A stretch of 64,000 nucleotides of DNA from Lachnotalea glycerini (lineage in GTDB: Bacteria > Bacillota > Clostridia > Lachnospirales > Lachnospiraceae). Each line of letters starts with the position of its first letter. Position 1 is the first letter of the stretch. The notes under the pieces are model-generated. The model made no database searches and was not told the DNA's origin. It was given only the letters and a program-made list of their open reading frames with translations. Location of the stretch: assembly GCF_003201285.1 (NCBI RefSeq), contig NZ_QICS01000001.1, forward strand, positions 458,678 through 522,677, read 5' to 3'. Shown in pieces: positions 44,951 to 54,295 of the stretch. Position numbers and translations under genes: made by a program.

Positions 44951-46231
44951 CTATAAGCCCTCGAAATATTTTTTCATAACAACAAGTGTCTGATTAATTT
45001 CTTTCTCCCCCATTGCTCCCGATACAAACATTGCTTCAAATTGTGACGGTGCGATATAGATACCATGATTTATCATATATTTAAAGTATTTGCCGAACGC
45101 TTTTGTATCGGATGTCTTTGCTGATGTATAATCCTTAACCTGGTTTTGGGTAAAGAAAATACAACCTAAGGAACCCAAATAATTAAGCGTTGCCGGCACA
45201 TGATACTCTTCAATTATCTGTTTCATTCCTTCAAAAAGCTGTTTGGAGGTCTGGTTCAACCTTGTATAAAAATCAGGATTATTCTTTAATATCATTAGCT
45301 GTGTGTAACCTGCAGCCATTGCAACCGGATTGCCGCTTAATGTTCCTGCTTGATAAACTCCTCCTGAGGGTGATACCAGTTCCATAATTTCTCTTCTACC
45401 GCCATATGCTCCAACTGGCATACCCCCGCCAATAATTTTACCGAACGTGGTAATATCCGGTTTAATGCCAAAGTAGCCTTGTGCACCATCAATTCCAAGC
45501 CGAAAGCCTGTAATAACTTCATCAAGAATAAGCAGGGACTGATTATCATCACATATTTTTCTAAGTTTATTCAAGAAATCTTTTTCCGGCAGGACAACTC
45601 CCATATTTGCTGCAACAGGCTCTATAATAACAGCAGCAATTTCATTTCCCCATTGATGAAACAACTCTTCTACGCTGTTAAAATCATTGTAAACTGCGCT
45701 CAACGTATCCTCTGCGCAACCGCTTGGGACTCCTGCGCTGTCTGGAATTCCTGCTGTCATCACACCAGATCCTGCTTTCACTAGCATGGCATCGCTATGT
45801 CCGTGATAGCAGCCCTCAAATTTAATTATTTTATTTTTCCCTGTAAAGCCTCGTGCCACTCGTATTGCACTCATAACTGCTTCTGTCCCAGAATTAACCA
45901 TACGAATCATTTCTATGGATGGAACTAATTCACAGATTAGTTTTGCCATTTTTACTTCTATTTCAGTTGCAGCTCCAAAGCTTAAGCCATATTGGCAAGC
46001 ATCCAGCACATTTTTATAGACCTCTTTATGAGCGCTTCCAAGAATCATAGGACCCCACGAACCAATAAAATCAATATATTCATTTCCGTCTACATCCGTG
46101 ATATAAGCACCCTCTGCTTTGCTTATAAATCTTGGAGCCATCCCAACTGAACCATATGCTCTAACAGGACTGTTTACGCCCCCCGGAATCACTTTTCGTG
46201 CTTCTTCAAAAAGCTGTTCTGATTTTGTCAT
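44951..46231 (-). CDS. hemL: Glutamate-1-semialdehyde 2,1-aminomutase
   Basis: A 426-residue fold-type I PLP enzyme. It has the opening IPGGVNSPVRAYGSVG, the MVNSGTEAVMSAIRVARG block, ILDEVITGFR and the Schiff-base Lys in TTFGKIIGGGMPVGAYGG. It converts glutamate-1-semialdehyde to 5-aminolevulinate, the product of HemA two genes upstream being its substrate. Its ATG overlaps the hemB stop as TAATG. Confidence 0.97.
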   Translation of the reverse strand: MTKSEQLFEEARKVIPGGVNSPVRAYGSVGMAPRFISKAEGAYITDVDGNEYIDFIGSWGPMILGSAHKEVYKNVLDACQYGLSFGAATEIEVKMAKLICELVPSIEMIRMVNSGTEAVMSAIRVARGFTGKNKIIKFEGCYHGHSDAMLVKAGSGVMTAGIPDSAGVPSGCAEDTLSAVYNDFNSVEELFHQWGNEIAAVIIEPVAANMGVVLPEKDFLNKLRKICDDNQSLLILDEVITGFRLGIDGAQGYFGIKPDITTFGKIIGGGMPVGAYGGRREIMELVSPSGGVYQAGTLSGNPVAMAAGYTQLMILKNNPDFYTRLNQTSKQLFEGMKQIIEEYHVPATLNYLGSLGCIFFTQNQVKDYTSAKTSDTKAFGKYFKYMINHGIYIAPSQFEAMFVSGAMGEKEINQTLVVMKKYFEGL

Positions 46232-47208
46232 TATCCAATTCTCCCCTCATTAATGTATTGTGCAAGCTCTTTTGCAAAGTAAGTAATATAAACATTGGCA
46301 CCGGCACGAAATGTACTGACTGCCATTTCACCTACAATTGCTGCTTCATCAATATATCCCATTTGGGCTGCTGCTTTGACCATGGAATATTCACCACTTA
46401 CACTATAGGCAGCAATTGGTGTATCAACCGTATTTGCAATTTCATGTATGATATCAAGATAAGAAAGTGCCGGCTTTACCATAATAATATCGGAACCTTC
46501 TTCGACATCCAATAAAGCTTCCTTTCTTGCTTCCTTTTTATTATGAAAATCCATTTGATAACTTTTTCTGTCTCCAAAGGCCGGTGCTGAGCCTGCTGCC
46601 TCACGAAATGGTCCATAAAAGGCAGAGGCATATTTTACCGCATAGGACATAATAGGGGTTTCAACGTATCCTTTCGAATCGAGCCGGTTTCGAATTGCAA
46701 GTACCCTTCCATCCATCATATCAGAGGGTGCTACCATATCTGCTCCTGCCTCTACATGTGAAAGTGCAGTTTTAGCAAGCAGTTCAAGCGTAGTATCATT
46801 ATCTACATAATGGTCTCTCAAAATTCCGCAGTGTCCATGAGAAGTATATTCACAAAGGCATACATCCGTTACATAATAAAGGTTAGGGAATTCTTTCTTC
46901 GCTTCTCTTAATGCCTTTTGTATAATACCGTTATCTGCATAGGCTGCACTTGCATACTCATCCTTGCTGCTCGGAATCCCAAACAACATAACACTTGAAA
47001 TACCAGCATCTGAAACTCTTTGAAGCTCATACATCAATTTATCAATACTATAGCGATATTGCCCTTTCATAGACGCAATTTCTTCCTCTATCTGATTACC
47101 TTCTTGTACAAAAATCGGATACATAAGAGCAGCCTTATCAATTCTGGTTTCTCTTATCATTTTTCTTAACACTTCTCTGTTTCTTAATCTTCTTGGTCGT
47201 TTTATCAC
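46231..47208 (-). CDS. hemB: Delta-aminolevulinic acid dehydratase (porphobilinogen synthase)
   Basis: A 325-residue enzyme joining two 5-aminolevulinate molecules into porphobilinogen. The metal site VCLCEYTSHGHCG has the three Cys of the zinc-dependent type. The active-site Lys lies in IIMVKPALSYLDII, with the AAYSVSGEYSM block after it. It lies between the HemC-CobA-HemD fusion and hemL in a leftward operon; the stop overlaps the hemL start. Confidence 0.97.
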   Translation of the reverse strand: MIKRPRRLRNREVLRKMIRETRIDKAALMYPIFVQEGNQIEEEIASMKGQYRYSIDKLMYELQRVSDAGISSVMLFGIPSSKDEYASAAYADNGIIQKALREAKKEFPNLYYVTDVCLCEYTSHGHCGILRDHYVDNDTTLELLAKTALSHVEAGADMVAPSDMMDGRVLAIRNRLDSKGYVETPIMSYAVKYASAFYGPFREAAGSAPAFGDRKSYQMDFHNKKEARKEALLDVEEGSDIIMVKPALSYLDIIHEIANTVDTPIAAYSVSGEYSMVKAAAQMGYIDEAAIVGEMAVSTFRAGANVYITYFAKELAQYINEGRIG

Positions 47209-47247
47209 TTTTTTGCCTCCGTCTATCCTTATCCTTGTATTTATCTC

Positions 47248-49626
47248 TTATGTGTTTAGCATGCTCTGCTCTTTGTTTTGAAACTGCTGCTCCAAACATT
47301 CTACCAGACTCTCAAGCGTTGCTTCTTTGGATACATAGGTTTGCATTTGATACTCATCTGCTGTTTGTTTTGTCTTTTGTCCAATGCAGATGGCTTTTAC
47401 CTTTTTCAAATTCAGATTTTTATGTGCTTGTGCAAATCCCTTAACCGTGGATGCACTGGTAAAAATAGCATAATCTATTTCAGCATTTTCAAATTCCATC
47501 TTCAGCTCACTCATCGATTCCTGATATAAAGTATCATAGGTGGGAATATCATATATTATGCACTTTGTTTTTGACAATTCCTCTATCAATTCTTTGGCAC
47601 CTTGTCTGGCTCTTGGTATCAGTATTTTATCCCCCTCTTTGATGGATTGTGAAAGGATACCTCCAAGCTCTTTTCCTTGATACACTTTTGGCATTAACTC
47701 AGGATAGATTCCTTTATCCTCTAATACCTGACTGGTACCTTTACCGATTACAGCAAATTTAAGCTGGTTTAATTTCCTAATATCTACCCTGTAACTGCTT
47801 AATTCTTCAAAGAATATTCTTGCACCAGTCGGACTGGTTAATACAATCCATTGAAAATTCTCTATCTCTTTCATGCAGCTATATAAAGTTTCATTATTTG
47901 GTATCCTCTCTGTTACAATACACGGAATTTCCAATACCTCAGCTCCCTTTTCCCTTAAAAGCTCTGAGAGTTTTGAAGAGAGTTCTTTTGGCCTTGTTAC
48001 TGCTACCTTACAACCGGATAAAACATTTTTATCATACCACGAAAACTTATCCGAAAGAGAACAAACTTCGCCGACAACAATAATAGATGGTGACTTAATC
48101 TCAGCCTTTTCTGCCGCCAAAGATAACTCAGAAACAGTCGATATTACCTTTCTTTGATGTGCTTTTGTCCCATTTTCTAAAATAGCTGCCGGCATCGTTG
48201 GTTTCATACCGGCTTGTAAAAGCCCCTCACATATATCCTTTAAAGAGGCTACACTCATTAGAAAGACCAATGTTCCTTTCGTTCTTACCAAAGCCTCAAA
48301 ATCGATATCCAATGGCTCATCTTTCTTTTTATGTCCTGTAATAATATGTAAGGAAGAACAAAAATCACGATAGGTTACAGGAATGCCATTGTATGCAGCT
48401 ACTGCAATCGAACTGGTTATTCCAGGCACAATCTCAAAAGGAATGTTATGCTTTACCAATAATTCAAGCTCCTCGCCACCACGTCCGAAAACAAACGGAT
48501 CTCCTCCTTTGAGTCGTACTACCTTTTGGCCCTTACAAGCTTCCTCTAAAAGGATTTCGTTAATTCTATCCTGTCTCACTGCATGATTTCCTGATTCCTT
48601 ACCTACATAGATTTTCTTGGCTTTTTTGCTTATCAAGGATAAAATTCCATCCCCAACCAGCCTGTCATATACAACAACTTCAGCATTTTCTATAAGTCTT
48701 TTACCTTTAACTGTTAATAATTCAGGATCGGATGGTCCTGCACCGACCAGCCAAACTTTTCCTTTCGAAGGCGTTTTATAATTGGCTGCAAATCTACCGA
48801 GTTCCTCTGCATTTCGTGGTTCATCATAAAAGGTCATTTTCTTACCATCCTCATACATACAATTTAATACAATTCTTTCATTCTCTATTGTGGCAAATGC
48901 AGCAATCGGAGAGCTGCAGCCGCCATTTAGTTCCCGAACAAAAGCTCTCTCACACAGTGCAGCAATCTCACTTTCATTATCATTAACACAGGAGAGAAAA
49001 GAATAATCTTCTCCTTTTCTTCCCTGAATTGCTAAAATTCCCTGCCCTGCTGCCGGAAGTGATTCCTGTATCGTAAATTCTTTGGTAATTCGTTCCTCTA
49101 GCTTAAGTCGTTTGATTCCTGCAGCAGCAAGTATCAAAGCGCTGAATTCTCCTTGATCCAGTTTATCTAGTCTGGTAAGAACATTTCCGCGGATAGGTTT
49201 GATCTGCATATCCGGGTATAGCTTTTTTATTTGAAGGGTTCTTCTTAGGCTGGAACAGCCGATTGGCCTATCAGGGTTTAATTCTAGATTATCTTTTGGC
49301 AAAATGAGTACGTCTCTTGGATCTTCTCTTTTTGAATATGCAATAATAGGAAGTTCTTTGTTAATCTCCATAGGCATATCCTTTAGAGAGTGGATTGCAA
49401 TATCAATTTTATTTTCTATCAAAGCTTTATCAAGCTCCTTGACAAACAGTCCCTTTCCTCCGATTTTATCTAATGCTTTATCAAGTATTTTATCTCCTGT
49501 AGTTTTCATTGTAATGAATTCAATTTCCAGATCTGGATGATGCTTCTTGATACAGTCAATGATAATTTGCGACTGTACAACAGCCAATTTGCTTTCGCGG
49601 CTTCCTACTCTTAATTTTCTCACCAT
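47248..49626 (-). CDS. hemC-cobA-hemD: Three-domain fusion: hydroxymethylbilane synthase, uroporphyrinogen-III C-methyltransferase, uroporphyrinogen-III synthase
   Basis: A 792-residue protein with three enzymes in one chain. Residues 1-285 are HemC, with VGSRESKLA and the dipyrromethane-cofactor Cys C237 in GGCSSP. Residues 289-535 are CobA/SUMT, with VWLVGAGPSDPELLTVKG and VVRLKGGDPFVFGRGGEE. Residues 538-785 are HemD, with VAVTRPKELSSKL and FTSASTVKGF. Together they carry porphobilinogen through hydroxymethylbilane and uroporphyrinogen III to precorrin-2. CobA-HemD fusions are familiar; addition of HemC is less usual. It lies 39 bases after hemA. No frameshift is visible across the joints. 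Confidence 0.95.
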   Translation of the reverse strand: MVRKLRVGSRESKLAVVQSQIIIDCIKKHHPDLEIEFITMKTTGDKILDKALDKIGGKGLFVKELDKALIENKIDIAIHSLKDMPMEINKELPIIAYSKREDPRDVLILPKDNLELNPDRPIGCSSLRRTLQIKKLYPDMQIKPIRGNVLTRLDKLDQGEFSALILAAAGIKRLKLEERITKEFTIQESLPAAGQGILAIQGRKGEDYSFLSCVNDNESEIAALCERAFVRELNGGCSSPIAAFATIENERIVLNCMYEDGKKMTFYDEPRNAEELGRFAANYKTPSKGKVWLVGAGPSDPELLTVKGKRLIENAEVVVYDRLVGDGILSLISKKAKKIYVGKESGNHAVRQDRINEILLEEACKGQKVVRLKGGDPFVFGRGGEELELLVKHNIPFEIVPGITSSIAVAAYNGIPVTYRDFCSSLHIITGHKKKDEPLDIDFEALVRTKGTLVFLMSVASLKDICEGLLQAGMKPTMPAAILENGTKAHQRKVISTVSELSLAAEKAEIKSPSIIVVGEVCSLSDKFSWYDKNVLSGCKVAVTRPKELSSKLSELLREKGAEVLEIPCIVTERIPNNETLYSCMKEIENFQWIVLTSPTGARIFFEELSSYRVDIRKLNQLKFAVIGKGTSQVLEDKGIYPELMPKVYQGKELGGILSQSIKEGDKILIPRARQGAKELIEELSKTKCIIYDIPTYDTLYQESMSELKMEFENAEIDYAIFTSASTVKGFAQAHKNLNLKKVKAICIGQKTKQTADEYQMQTYVSKEATLESLVECLEQQFQNKEQSMLNT

Positions 49627-49665
49627 TTCTCACCTCTTTTAGCATTTACGCCTTACTGTTTTATA

Positions 49666-50895
49666 TTATTCTGAATATATTTTATTCATCCCTTCTATGC
49701 ACTCTCTCCATGCATCCGTGGTTAAGCTGTCTCTTAAACCAAATATCAGCTTATCCACAACCTTTATTGACGCATCTTGAATAGTCTTTTCAAGACTTTC
49801 CTTAGATTCCTCTTCAATGTTAAGTTTACCAGATGCCCCCCATACTCTGTTTTGAATATCTCTGGCGGCTGAATCTGCAATCTGCTTCACAACTGGCATG
49901 ATGTCTTTACATTCGTACCATTTTAAAAACTCTTCGATCTGATTATGTAGAATATCCTCTACTTTTTCCAGATTTTCCTTTCTTTTTTCATCCGTTATAT
50001 CTAGCTTAAAATCATCAATATCATATAGCTTCACCTGTTTTAATTCATTTACCCTTGCATCAATATCTCTGGGCACAGCCAAATCGACAAGTATAATCGA
50101 ATCTTTTAATTCCAAATTCTTTATCTCTTCATATTTAATCGTGCAGTTTGGACTTGCTGTTGCACTGATAACAAGATCACACTGTCTGATAAATTCCATT
50201 CGTTCGCCATAATTAATCCGATTACAGCCTGTTGGTATTTCTACTACGCCGCTTTTATATTGCCGGATTGTAACGGTTACTTTTGCGCCTTGTTCTTTTA
50301 ATGCAATAGCTGATAGTTTTCCCATTTCGCCATTGCCTATCACCATACAGACTTTATCCTTTAATTCTACATTTTTTCTTTGCAAATGTCTGATTGCTTC
50401 TTCTATAACAGAATGACTTGCATTGGTCAGTTTGATTTCTGTTTTCACTTTTTTGGCAGCGGTAACTGCCATCCGAAATAGTACCTCTAGTACATTATTC
50501 GTACAATAATTTTCTCTGGCTAACGCCAACGCATCCTTTACCTGTGTAATGATTTGATCTTCCCCAAACACCTTTGACTTAATTCCGCAGGACAGATTAA
50601 ATAAATGCTCTACTGCTTCTATTCCACAACGTTGGGTCAAATACTGTCGATAGTTATAATAATCAAGACCATTTAAGAAGCAGAGACACTCTCCTAAATT
50701 TTTATCAAAAGTATCCAAATGACTGATCCAGATTTCCGTTCGGTTGCAAGTTGACAGTACAACACATCCTTCCACACCCTCCACTTGATTCATTTTCATC
50801 ATCGCCTCAATGCTTTTATGCTTTGTTAAAGCAAATTGTTCTCTATATTCGACTGATGCTTTATCATGGTCGATTCCTACCATTCTTATGTTCAC
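49666..50895 (-). CDS. hemA: Glutamyl-tRNA reductase
   Basis: A 409-residue enzyme reducing Glu-tRNA to glutamate-1-semialdehyde. The catalytic Cys is in VVLSTCNRTEIW, the NADPH site in CMVIGNGEMGKLSAIAL, and the dimerisation helices fill the C-terminus. It starts at a GTG at 50895, eight bases after AAGGAG, followed four codons on by an ATG at a poor distance. It is the first gene of the tetrapyrrole operon. No cobalamin riboswitch was seen upstream. Confidence 0.95.
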   Translation of the reverse strand: MNIRMVGIDHDKASVEYREQFALTKHKSIEAMMKMNQVEGVEGCVVLSTCNRTEIWISHLDTFDKNLGECLCFLNGLDYYNYRQYLTQRCGIEAVEHLFNLSCGIKSKVFGEDQIITQVKDALALARENYCTNNVLEVLFRMAVTAAKKVKTEIKLTNASHSVIEEAIRHLQRKNVELKDKVCMVIGNGEMGKLSAIALKEQGAKVTVTIRQYKSGVVEIPTGCNRINYGERMEFIRQCDLVISATASPNCTIKYEEIKNLELKDSIILVDLAVPRDIDARVNELKQVKLYDIDDFKLDITDEKRKENLEKVEDILHNQIEEFLKWYECKDIMPVVKQIADSAARDIQNRVWGASGKLNIEEESKESLEKTIQDASIKVVDKLIFGLRDSLTTDAWRECIEGMNKIYSE

Positions 50896-50953
50896 TGTAT
50901 TGCTCCTTTTTCCTACTAGAATAATACTCCTAATATTATAATATACTTTATAG

Positions 50954-50982
50954 ATTATACTCTTTTCATGCTTGTATGTCTA
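50954..50982 (-). promoter_or_regulatory. Candidate promoter of the hem operon
   Basis: On the leftward strand TAGACA (complement of 50977-50982) and TATAAT (complement of 50954-50959) are 17 bases apart, about 60 bases before the hemA GTG. Confidence 0.5.
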
Positions 50983-51096
50983 TGGCTGAAATCGCTATAA
51001 TTACTTAAAACAAACAGTCGGTAAGCTGACTCTTTCTCGCCATTACAGATTAGGAAGCAATCTTCTAATAATATGAGAAATAGCGTATATAACTAA

Positions 51097-51143
51097 AAAA
51101 AGCTGTTGAAAAACTTATTATGAAAGTTTTTCAACAGCTTTTT
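51097..51143 (-). terminator. Strong hairpin terminator of the GH43 gene
   Basis: The arms at 51097-51116 and 51124-51143 are complementary over 20 bases (AAAAAGCTGTTGAAAAACTT and its complement) with a seven-base loop and T runs on either strand. Confidence 0.92.
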
Positions 51144-51147
51144 GGTA

Positions 51148-52107
51148 TCATTCTCTTCTATTTGAGGTATCAAGAATGGTCGGAATGGTTCCATCGGCAT
51201 TATAGCTAAACTTTTGAATGCAAACTGAACGTCTATAGCTTCCGCCATTTGGTAAAGAACCATTATGGTATACAAAATAAGAGCTGCCATTAAAATCTAC
51301 AATTGCAGGATGAATTGTGTTACTTGTAACGATATTTGGCATAATAATGCCCCTGTATTTCCAAGGTCCGGTTGGGTTGGTACTTGTAGAATAGGCAATA
51401 CGCTCAGGAAAACAGGCTGCATAAACCAAATAATATATTCCGTTACGTTTATAAAGCCAAGGAGCCTCTTCATAGTCCGGTCCAAATGCTTCTATAGTAA
51501 GAGGTATCGCTGTAATAGAGCCATTTAGAGAAATCATATCATTGTTAAGCTTTACCCAATAACAAGCATTATTTCCCCAATACATATAAGCCTGTCCATC
51601 ATCATCAATAAACACCGTAGGATCAAGGTCATCCCATGAATGCGATGCATATGTTGTCATATCATTTGTAACAAGAGCATGACCAATTGCATCTTTAAAC
51701 GGTCCTGTAGGACTGTCGGAAACAGCAACCCCGATGGCAACTCCGGGATGTGTCTTATCATGAGTACTGACATACCAATAGAATTTACCATTTCGGTAAA
51801 CGCACTGAGCCGCATTCGCATCACCGCCGGACCACTGAAAGGTACTGGTTGTAAGAGGGATTCCCTCATCTTTCCAATTCACCATGTCTGTTGAGGAATA
51901 ACATTTCCAATCTTTCATTCTGTATGCATTATCAGGTGCATCATTTTGATCATGACCAACATACAAATAGCACACACTGTTATACACCAAAGTGGCAGGA
52001 TCAGCTGTGTAGCAATCTGTAATAACAGGATTATCCGCATAGCAGACCATAGAGAAAAACATTGTAAAAATTAAAGAAGAAAGCAAATATTTTATTACTT
52101 TTTTCAT
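51148..52107 (-). CDS. Secreted GH43 glycosidase (arabinoxylan arabinofuranohydrolase-like)
   Basis: A 319-residue secreted five-bladed propeller enzyme. Signal peptide 1-24 (cleavage near CYA); GH43 domain 26-315. The general base Asp is in TADPATLVYN, the pKa-modulating Asp in WDDLDPTVFIDDDG and the acid Glu in YEEAPWLYKR. The closest style is the GH43_29 group, which acts on arabinoxylan or arabino-oligosaccharides. GGAGG precedes the ATG at 52107; upstream in-frame residues are not needed. No binding module is attached. It follows a second GH43 gene in the same direction. Confidence 0.85.
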   Translation of the reverse strand: MKKVIKYLLSSLIFTMFFSMVCYADNPVITDCYTADPATLVYNSVCYLYVGHDQNDAPDNAYRMKDWKCYSSTDMVNWKDEGIPLTTSTFQWSGGDANAAQCVYRNGKFYWYVSTHDKTHPGVAIGVAVSDSPTGPFKDAIGHALVTNDMTTYASHSWDDLDPTVFIDDDGQAYMYWGNNACYWVKLNNDMISLNGSITAIPLTIEAFGPDYEEAPWLYKRNGIYYLVYAACFPERIAYSTSTNPTGPWKYRGIIMPNIVTSNTIHPAIVDFNGSSYFVYHNGSLPNGGSYRRSVCIQKFSYNADGTIPTILDTSNRRE

Positions 52108-52248
52108 ATATAACCTCCATTTTCTATATTCGTTTTCGCATAACAAATATTTTAATTAACATTGGTAATAAGTAAAATACTCTGCTTGCAGAAACATTTT
52201 ACAAATACCTTAATCACTTGAAAAACCAGCAAAGTTTTATCTTGCAGT

Positions 52249-53634
52249 TTAATAGCAAATTTTAAAGGTAGAATCTTGCTTATCCGTTACGGATGAGCTG
52301 TTTGTAATCTGGCTTAATTTTAGTACATAGTTTGAGTGTCTGATATAATAACCCGGATATGTATAGGATTGAAAGGAAGTCCAGCTTGAATCTGCAAATC
52401 CATTTGTCATATAAAAGGTAGCATCATTTTTAAATGCCGTTGTGTTATCTTTAGAAGCAAGCACTACGTTGTAGGATGACTGTCTTAAATACATGGACGG
52501 ATTATCAACTGATTGGAACGATACTCCTCCCGAATCGGCAAGACCGGGTACTATCTTCCACTGCATATTGGAAGTCGGGTCAAATGGAGCTGAGTCAATT
52601 CTACCCGTATAGTTTGCATGTCTAATGTACCTGTCCGGATAATTATATGATTTTAATCGGTTCCATTCCGGCGCTCCCCACTTTGCAATCAGATTATTAT
52701 ACTCTGTTAAAGTAATGGCTGCTATTGTGGCATGTTTGCTGTTTAATGGTGCATTATAGTCCTTCCGGTCAATCGCAGTCCAAGAGTTGGAAGTTAAATC
52801 ATTCGTCTGCCATGCATAAAAGACTGCATTAACTGGATTGTAGCTGTCTCCCCATAGCCACCACGTGTTAGATGTAAGGCTTTTCATTATAATAGGTGCT
52901 TCAATATGGCTTCCTGAAATATTTGGTCCATATCCGCTGGTGTAAGTATTGGAATTAAAGCTTCCAGACTCCAGTGAGGTTGACTTCGTACCATATAATT
53001 TGAAATCCTTCTCACTTTTATAATATAAATAATTATAGCCATTTACATTCACTTCCATATGACCGTCTATGACACTGAAACCAGGATCAAAATATACCTT
53101 AGGGCTTGTAAAATTAACAAAATCTTTTGTGTAATTTACATAAATTCTGTTACGGTCTGTATTTCCTGACCATATAACAGCATACTGCCCCTTTGAAGCA
53201 TCATAAAAGGTCTCCGGTGCCCATGCATGCATACCTGATGTATTCATACGCACCAGACGTTCATTTGTAAAATCCGTTAAATTCGCAGAATCCCAAATAT
53301 GAATATACTCACTATTCCAGTTATCGGTTGCCACGATTACAAATGTTCCATCCTGCTTTCTTAAAAAAAATGGATCTCTTAAATAGCCTGTCCCCTCTGT
53401 CGGCTTTAATACATAGTTGTTTTGGTTCAAGGGTGTCCAATTCAAACCATCCTTACTGACTGCAAGGTACAGATTGGGACTGTTGCCCGAACCATTTGGT
53501 GTCTCCTTAAAATACCCCATTACATACGCTGAATATAACGCTGCCTCGACAGGTTTTGTGGTGAATGACATCACCGAGCTGATTAGTGTCAGCGCAAGGC
53601 TGGCACATATCATTTTTTTTACCCCTTTCCTCAT
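52249..53634 (-). CDS. Secreted GH43 arabinofuranosidase with C-terminal CBM42 (AbfB)
   Basis: A 461-residue protein: signal peptide 1-32, GH43 domain about 33-320 (YLRDPFFLRKQDGTFVIVATD, SVIDGHMEV and the acid Glu in GSHIEAPIIMK), and an arabinose-binding CBM42 module about 325-461 with the repeat motifs YPDRYIRHANYTGRID and YPGYYIRHSNYVLKL. This architecture is known for exo-acting arabinofuranosidases on arabinan side chains. It lies 140 bases upstream of the other GH43 gene; both may be transcribed together. Confidence 0.88.
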   Translation of the reverse strand: MRKGVKKMICASLALTLISSVMSFTTKPVEAALYSAYVMGYFKETPNGSGNSPNLYLAVSKDGLNWTPLNQNNYVLKPTEGTGYLRDPFFLRKQDGTFVIVATDNWNSEYIHIWDSANLTDFTNERLVRMNTSGMHAWAPETFYDASKGQYAVIWSGNTDRNRIYVNYTKDFVNFTSPKVYFDPGFSVIDGHMEVNVNGYNYLYYKSEKDFKLYGTKSTSLESGSFNSNTYTSGYGPNISGSHIEAPIIMKSLTSNTWWLWGDSYNPVNAVFYAWQTNDLTSNSWTAIDRKDYNAPLNSKHATIAAITLTEYNNLIAKWGAPEWNRLKSYNYPDRYIRHANYTGRIDSAPFDPTSNMQWKIVPGLADSGGVSFQSVDNPSMYLRQSSYNVVLASKDNTTAFKNDATFYMTNGFADSSWTSFQSYTYPGYYIRHSNYVLKLSQITNSSSVTDKQDSTFKICY

Positions 53635-54295
53635 AAATATCTCTCCTTCTTTTTTATTTGCAAAATGCTATCACAGTTAGAATGTAGGTTTTAGCATTTT
53701 ACTTTTGACTGTACCGCTCAATACACTTATTTTCAGACTGTTTTAAAAATTCTATGTTATTTATATTATAGTATTTTTGTCTATATTTTTAAACATGTTT
53801 TGAAACTTTTTAATAAGTTTTCAATATATTTCATTGCGCTTTTTCGACTTTATATTTATTATTGGATTTTTGTCGACATTTTCCTCTAAAACTTTAGACG
53901 AATTTTACACAAAATACGACACACATATTTATGCAAGTTGTATATTTTTTATTTTTGATAAATATGATATTCTGTAAATGGTTTTATCAAACTGCTTATT
54001 TTCTAATAATTATACTTATTTTTTTATTATTAGACAATATTTTACAAATGATAAAATTCGAGTATATTTTACAATTTATCCATTTATAGAAGTTTCTAAA
54101 GGTTATGAATTGAAAATCCACAGTCACTTTGTTCATTTGTCTATTCAGACTTTGTACTTAAAAACGACAGAAAGGAGGTTAATTTATATTTTATCTCATT
54201 ACTATATCAGGGGGTTAATATAATTGAATAAATTGTTAAATTTAAGCAAATAAGCCATACTCTGCTAGAGTTGGCAACTAGAGAGGTGTAAAATA
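53635..54295. other. Long divergent intergenic region between GH43 and GH74 genes
   Basis: About 660 very AT-rich bases. It contains an 8-bp inverted repeat CTAATAAT/ATTATTAG (54003-54010, 54026-54033), an AAAGGAGG not followed by a proper gene (54172-54179), a nine-codon TTG frame at 54224-54253, and the hairpin just before GH74. No transposon, riboswitch or convincing coding sequence was recognised. Confidence 0.5.
54260..54285 (+). promoter_or_regulatory. Leader hairpin overlapping the GH74 ribosome site
   Basis: CTCTGCTAG (54260-54268) can pair with CTAGAGAG (54278-54285) with one bulged G, around a nine-base loop. The right arm includes the first part of GAGAGGTG, which serves the ATG at 54296. 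Confidence 0.4.

Noticed and set aside
54224-54253. Nine-codon TTG leader frame before GH74
   Set aside because: It could be a leader peptide, but it starts with TTG, has no clear pairing partners for attenuation and is too short to support.
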